Shown: positions 63,501-64,000 of the stretch, piece after piece
Position numbering within the stretch: the first letter of the stretch is position 1
Layout: the number at the start of each line of letters is the position of its first letter
NCBI GenBank assembly: GCA_022792495.1
Contig: JAAWBD010000111.1
Span: forward strand, 1 to 64,000
Origin: Oscillospiraceae bacterium
GTDB taxonomy: Bacteria; Bacillota; Clostridia; Oscillospirales; Oscillospiraceae
Reading direction: 5' to 3'
DNA length: 64,000 bases
Notes under the pieces: model-generated
What the model saw: only the letters and a program-made list of their open reading frames with translations
Database searches by the model: none
Told to the model about the DNA's origin: nothing
Made by a program: the position numbers and the translations under genes

Positions 63501-64000
63501 ATCGTACAGGAACACCTTGGCCTCTGTATCGCCCACCTCGAGCTGGTAGGTGTCCTGGGCCTTGCCCTGAGCGTCGGTATCCACACTGTAGTGGTCGCCG
63601 TAGACAAGCCGTGCCTTGCTGGTGCCGGGCAGGGCCTCGATGTTCACGGTGACCTCATCCACATCGTAAGGCACGGTGACGTGGTAGTTGTAGATGCCGC
63701 CGTGGAACACGCTGGTCATGGTACCCTCGCTGACGCCCAGGTATTCCAGCTCGGGCGGACGGTACTGGTCGGGCAGCCGGACGATATTGAGGATGGTGCG
63801 CACTCTGGTCTCTGTCCGGTTGCCGTCGGCGTCCATACCGTAGGCCATAATCTCCACATTGTTCTCATTACCCACGTTCAGCGGGATGGCCAGCTTCCGC
63901 CAGCCTTCCAGGATCTCACCGTGCTTGTTGGCCGCATCGGTAACATCGTCCACATTGATGCTGGCGATCCGCAGCTCGGCGGCGTGCTGGGCCTGGGCCC
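57525..64000 (-). CDS. Secreted cadherin-like/dockerin protein, 5' end beyond window (at least 2157 aa)
   Basis: The frame is open through the right edge, so the start and signal peptide are outside. A GTG at 63953 is internal, because coding-like sequence continues upstream (ELRIASINVDDV). In visible numbering, residues about 82-330 and further copies downstream are cadherin-like beta-sandwich repeats, with a YNYHVTVPYDVDEVTV strand and a YTVLIIR-type final strand. A carboxypeptidase-regulatory-like segment (LLIEKPGYLDTVIDNILI) runs directly into the dockerin loop GDLNHDGVIDEKD at about 1612-1640, an X-module/dockerin pairing. Residues about 1767-2057 are a Ser/Asp/Thr-rich low-complexity linker with short in-frame repeats (TGSDVTD). 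The C-terminus has an EF/dockerin-like pair, DGDLDSDEVMDVL and DFDGNGYLNDGDL, then a short Cys-containing tail. It ends at a strong terminator, so it is a separate unit from the 1750-aa operon. No enzyme domain is seen in the visible part. Confidence 0.9.
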   Translation of the reverse strand, partial: AQAQHAAELRIASINVDDVTDAANKHGEILEGWRKLAIPLNVGNENNVEIMAYGMDADGNRTETRVRTILNIVRLPDQYRPPELEYLGVSEGTMTSVFHGGIYNYHVTVPYDVDEVTVNIEALPGTSKARLVYGDHYSVDTDAQGKAQDTYQLEVGDTEAKVFLYDVRDALQGGYPYYIGVYSLIIHRESRDGTEMELKGQGAAELLALTANQTKADGTVEDLSFTTDRLFTDSNDPANPYVDRFQYNVYNYYLYVADDARSVYLKAQTVHPDNVLTLNDGIAPDADGGWNVTLKPRGEEDTKAVITVTDPATGTVKHYTVLIIRGRNNAAGYYPIDILKEVRVEGKTSWKDGMPWMANYTTTVSPKDDGTIDVSILAPVWDIIPANSPLNLVTTTVRVNGHRASPDLVMGTNGQPMLDPSGRPVVDVDDQGNAWFRVTLPVTSYEERLDIRVDLPRGDGKNFYLQNVSYVLYLIDPESPKQPEVDENGLPLRNEDGTLKYTDKPLTGPQLGQIILDENGGNVNSGTFTTMFRGDVFYYRATAKGDGFTVFASVLPEKKAARAMALDSGITMAELEEEIALMSDDPSTYDKYPLTSENTYLEVYDEAGNRYTLSRRAASYKYFEFPVVDGVRQTMTLRFRVIHYAESGYELVNEYYLTVYPTATPVLTDLQLIEGQMSEKFETLKRDYYGLVYKREQRFGTLAKAEYFDMEFTDWRDGKLTLEAQYGKLIDYTYVDEETGATVTLHPDEEGYVVTYERGDTVNHTDELLVMDANKKWPGEEGYVETWAKKYTYTMYDYDTGATDWGHEIYRGRFQQETLPDQADNETHTLDGGQNLYDDDPTIEFLPWDLPSFNVVASLTYKHGYRSATADDPDKGVKTGDFIDADGNFVLAAGLDPEQEFPAGDPRLESITIYRKGDYTVHMERSDVPIPTVPLIDMTAFQPEPEADDPLKNQQTLIQIGAILTGPNYKDILTDENGDLLPPGTRTDNGLPNSPNFNSQYPYYLLILDHRINQAWIQVEMDEGKTAQVFSTNVRDVYPESYYYGNRLTHDLYNKVPQRLDFGEEYYADEDFKTLLTVRVSNQTNSCEYKIWVVRENRKDSVNTLNLKLFHGITADEAHQAAVDTKNNINREANEGVLVQSGVRRYPVGDPMESANGTWGSLYTDEDGNVKVYDGILKDTDTNPAPNLRFREDVKLYTVTLPMSAKHVTLDVMATGDTRNATVMYNNVKYDMDSQLDHYFDVPLNTGERVSYIFVTVHPPGVDRGDPAYEADATTYVIRINRVNTVAFQNIWVEDKTDSYGDDKLEQIWLIKDMVDLEHQLENYENSDRSKPADQRVDYGAHDIYVSDLSKQYADYGAMVDTLQTYIFLSAEAIGTSDDGENNDYHIEISEYGADDPQTVSSVPAGQPGYVNNPNYVPGPNDGRGRITNARFRLDPSKDGDQVFQFTIINDKTGAVGTYYLHVYRRRPADVDPILQTHIKADVYTADLAGPDGPDHSGVHYTLYRKSSDWRLKTVEETAAKVFGGESWFADSNYTQRLDAMKTGSFNGQKLLTEVHTGYTDKAGRIRISPEQIGQEGAYLLLIEKPGYLDTVIDNILIYRTWDEAEFNFGTVIIQPGDLNHDGVIDEKDMSVYDEYKTAMNGIYREMASQLVLMRMTHTGYGDQTFRQGDALTRTDLEQVELLYKGEALDSSNFSQPEFYLGSEALLFDRDDLTAIDFNADGSFILTEAGTYYLYAVLRYTDKNLDPEQVDVVYQVAVLTVEEAPAVEPEQPEPELPDPTPEEPGDGSIDSGETEDVAPGDEGTGSDVTDDVDTNGETTGSGETEDVDPSDENTGSDVTDNADTDSETTGSDVTDSGNTGDQATDADDTDNAASSDELRAPAEDANQSADDAEQTTAGNQAPEISDMEPAAEKVTSVVHVTADLNRYTSRDSEPATETSSTADSGVDASDVSQDDEDAGNASDESPADSDISADGDSSDEAADDSHTSGPDDSATEPSDNSPADSDADSETESGSNSGASNSGNSSGSSGSASGRPSSGNSGSKPSKPVEAEKPARPEEPAEPDLDDQMAVTSEMDKLLMAVAGMDGDLDSDEVMDVLANAIGFDPRILDFDGNGYLNDGDLVHILVHWGMTADPGCYCNNPYSKYETYLQKYTGDN

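Overview
The base composition is high-GC overall. It includes a SpoIID-type sporulation protein, a clostridial-type citrate synthase, AAGGAGG-type ribosome binding sites and very large secreted proteins with S-layer homology (SLH) and dockerin-like modules. This points to a spore-forming anaerobic Firmicute of the Oscillospiraceae / Clostridium cluster IV type (Flavonifractor, Oscillibacter or similar gut bacteria). The genus is an inference from gene style only. No rRNA, tRNA, CRISPR array, insertion sequence or phage gene was seen.

Layout. (1) 1-1581, minus strand: the first 527 codons of a secreted beta-helix-type protein that runs off the left edge, preceded by a leader with two hairpins. 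(2) 1825-2871, minus: SpoIID-like protein. (3) 3027-4385, plus: citrate synthase, the only plus-strand gene. Its sigma-A-type promoter sits inside a 10-bp inverted repeat, and a bidirectional terminator follows at 4417-4451. (4) 4479-5390, minus: a sensor histidine kinase with no response regulator beside it. (5) 5593-64000, minus: about 58 kb holding six consecutive giant secreted-protein genes. In transcription order these are a 5'-truncated protein of at least 2157 aa, then 1750, 3621, 5509, 1861 and 4343 aa.

How the large genes fit together. The at-least-2157-aa gene ends at a strong terminator (57477-57513). A near-consensus promoter (TTGACA-17-TATTAT, 57377-57405) then drives the 1750, 3621 and 5509-aa genes, which are separated by only 72 and 39 bp. 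A second good promoter (TTGCTT-17-TATAAT, 24466-24494) and a structured leader of about 250 nt precede the 1861-aa gene. That gene overlaps the 4343-aa gene by ATGA, and the unit ends at a terminator (5554-5592). Two proteins (3621 and 4343 aa) end in SLH modules and should bind the cell wall. Four (at least 2157, 1750, 3621 and 5509 aa) carry dockerin-type calcium loops, and the 1861-aa protein has one EF-like loop. Three or four have an N-terminal beta-sandwich resembling a cohesin. The rest is beta-sandwich repeat: MBG/YDG, Big_2, cadherin-like, InlB/Flg_new-like, carboxypeptidase-regulatory-like, and about 32 copies of a module ending in an MPxxxVxVxF motif. I recognise no enzyme domain in this 58 kb. 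The best reading is a giant, enzyme-free, wall-anchored surface assembly that may be held together by cohesin-dockerin-type contacts. The assembly model is inference; the gene order, repeats and anchor modules are read from the sequence.

Long plus-strand reading frames across the large genes (up to 1939 codons) are antisense shadows and are not annotated.
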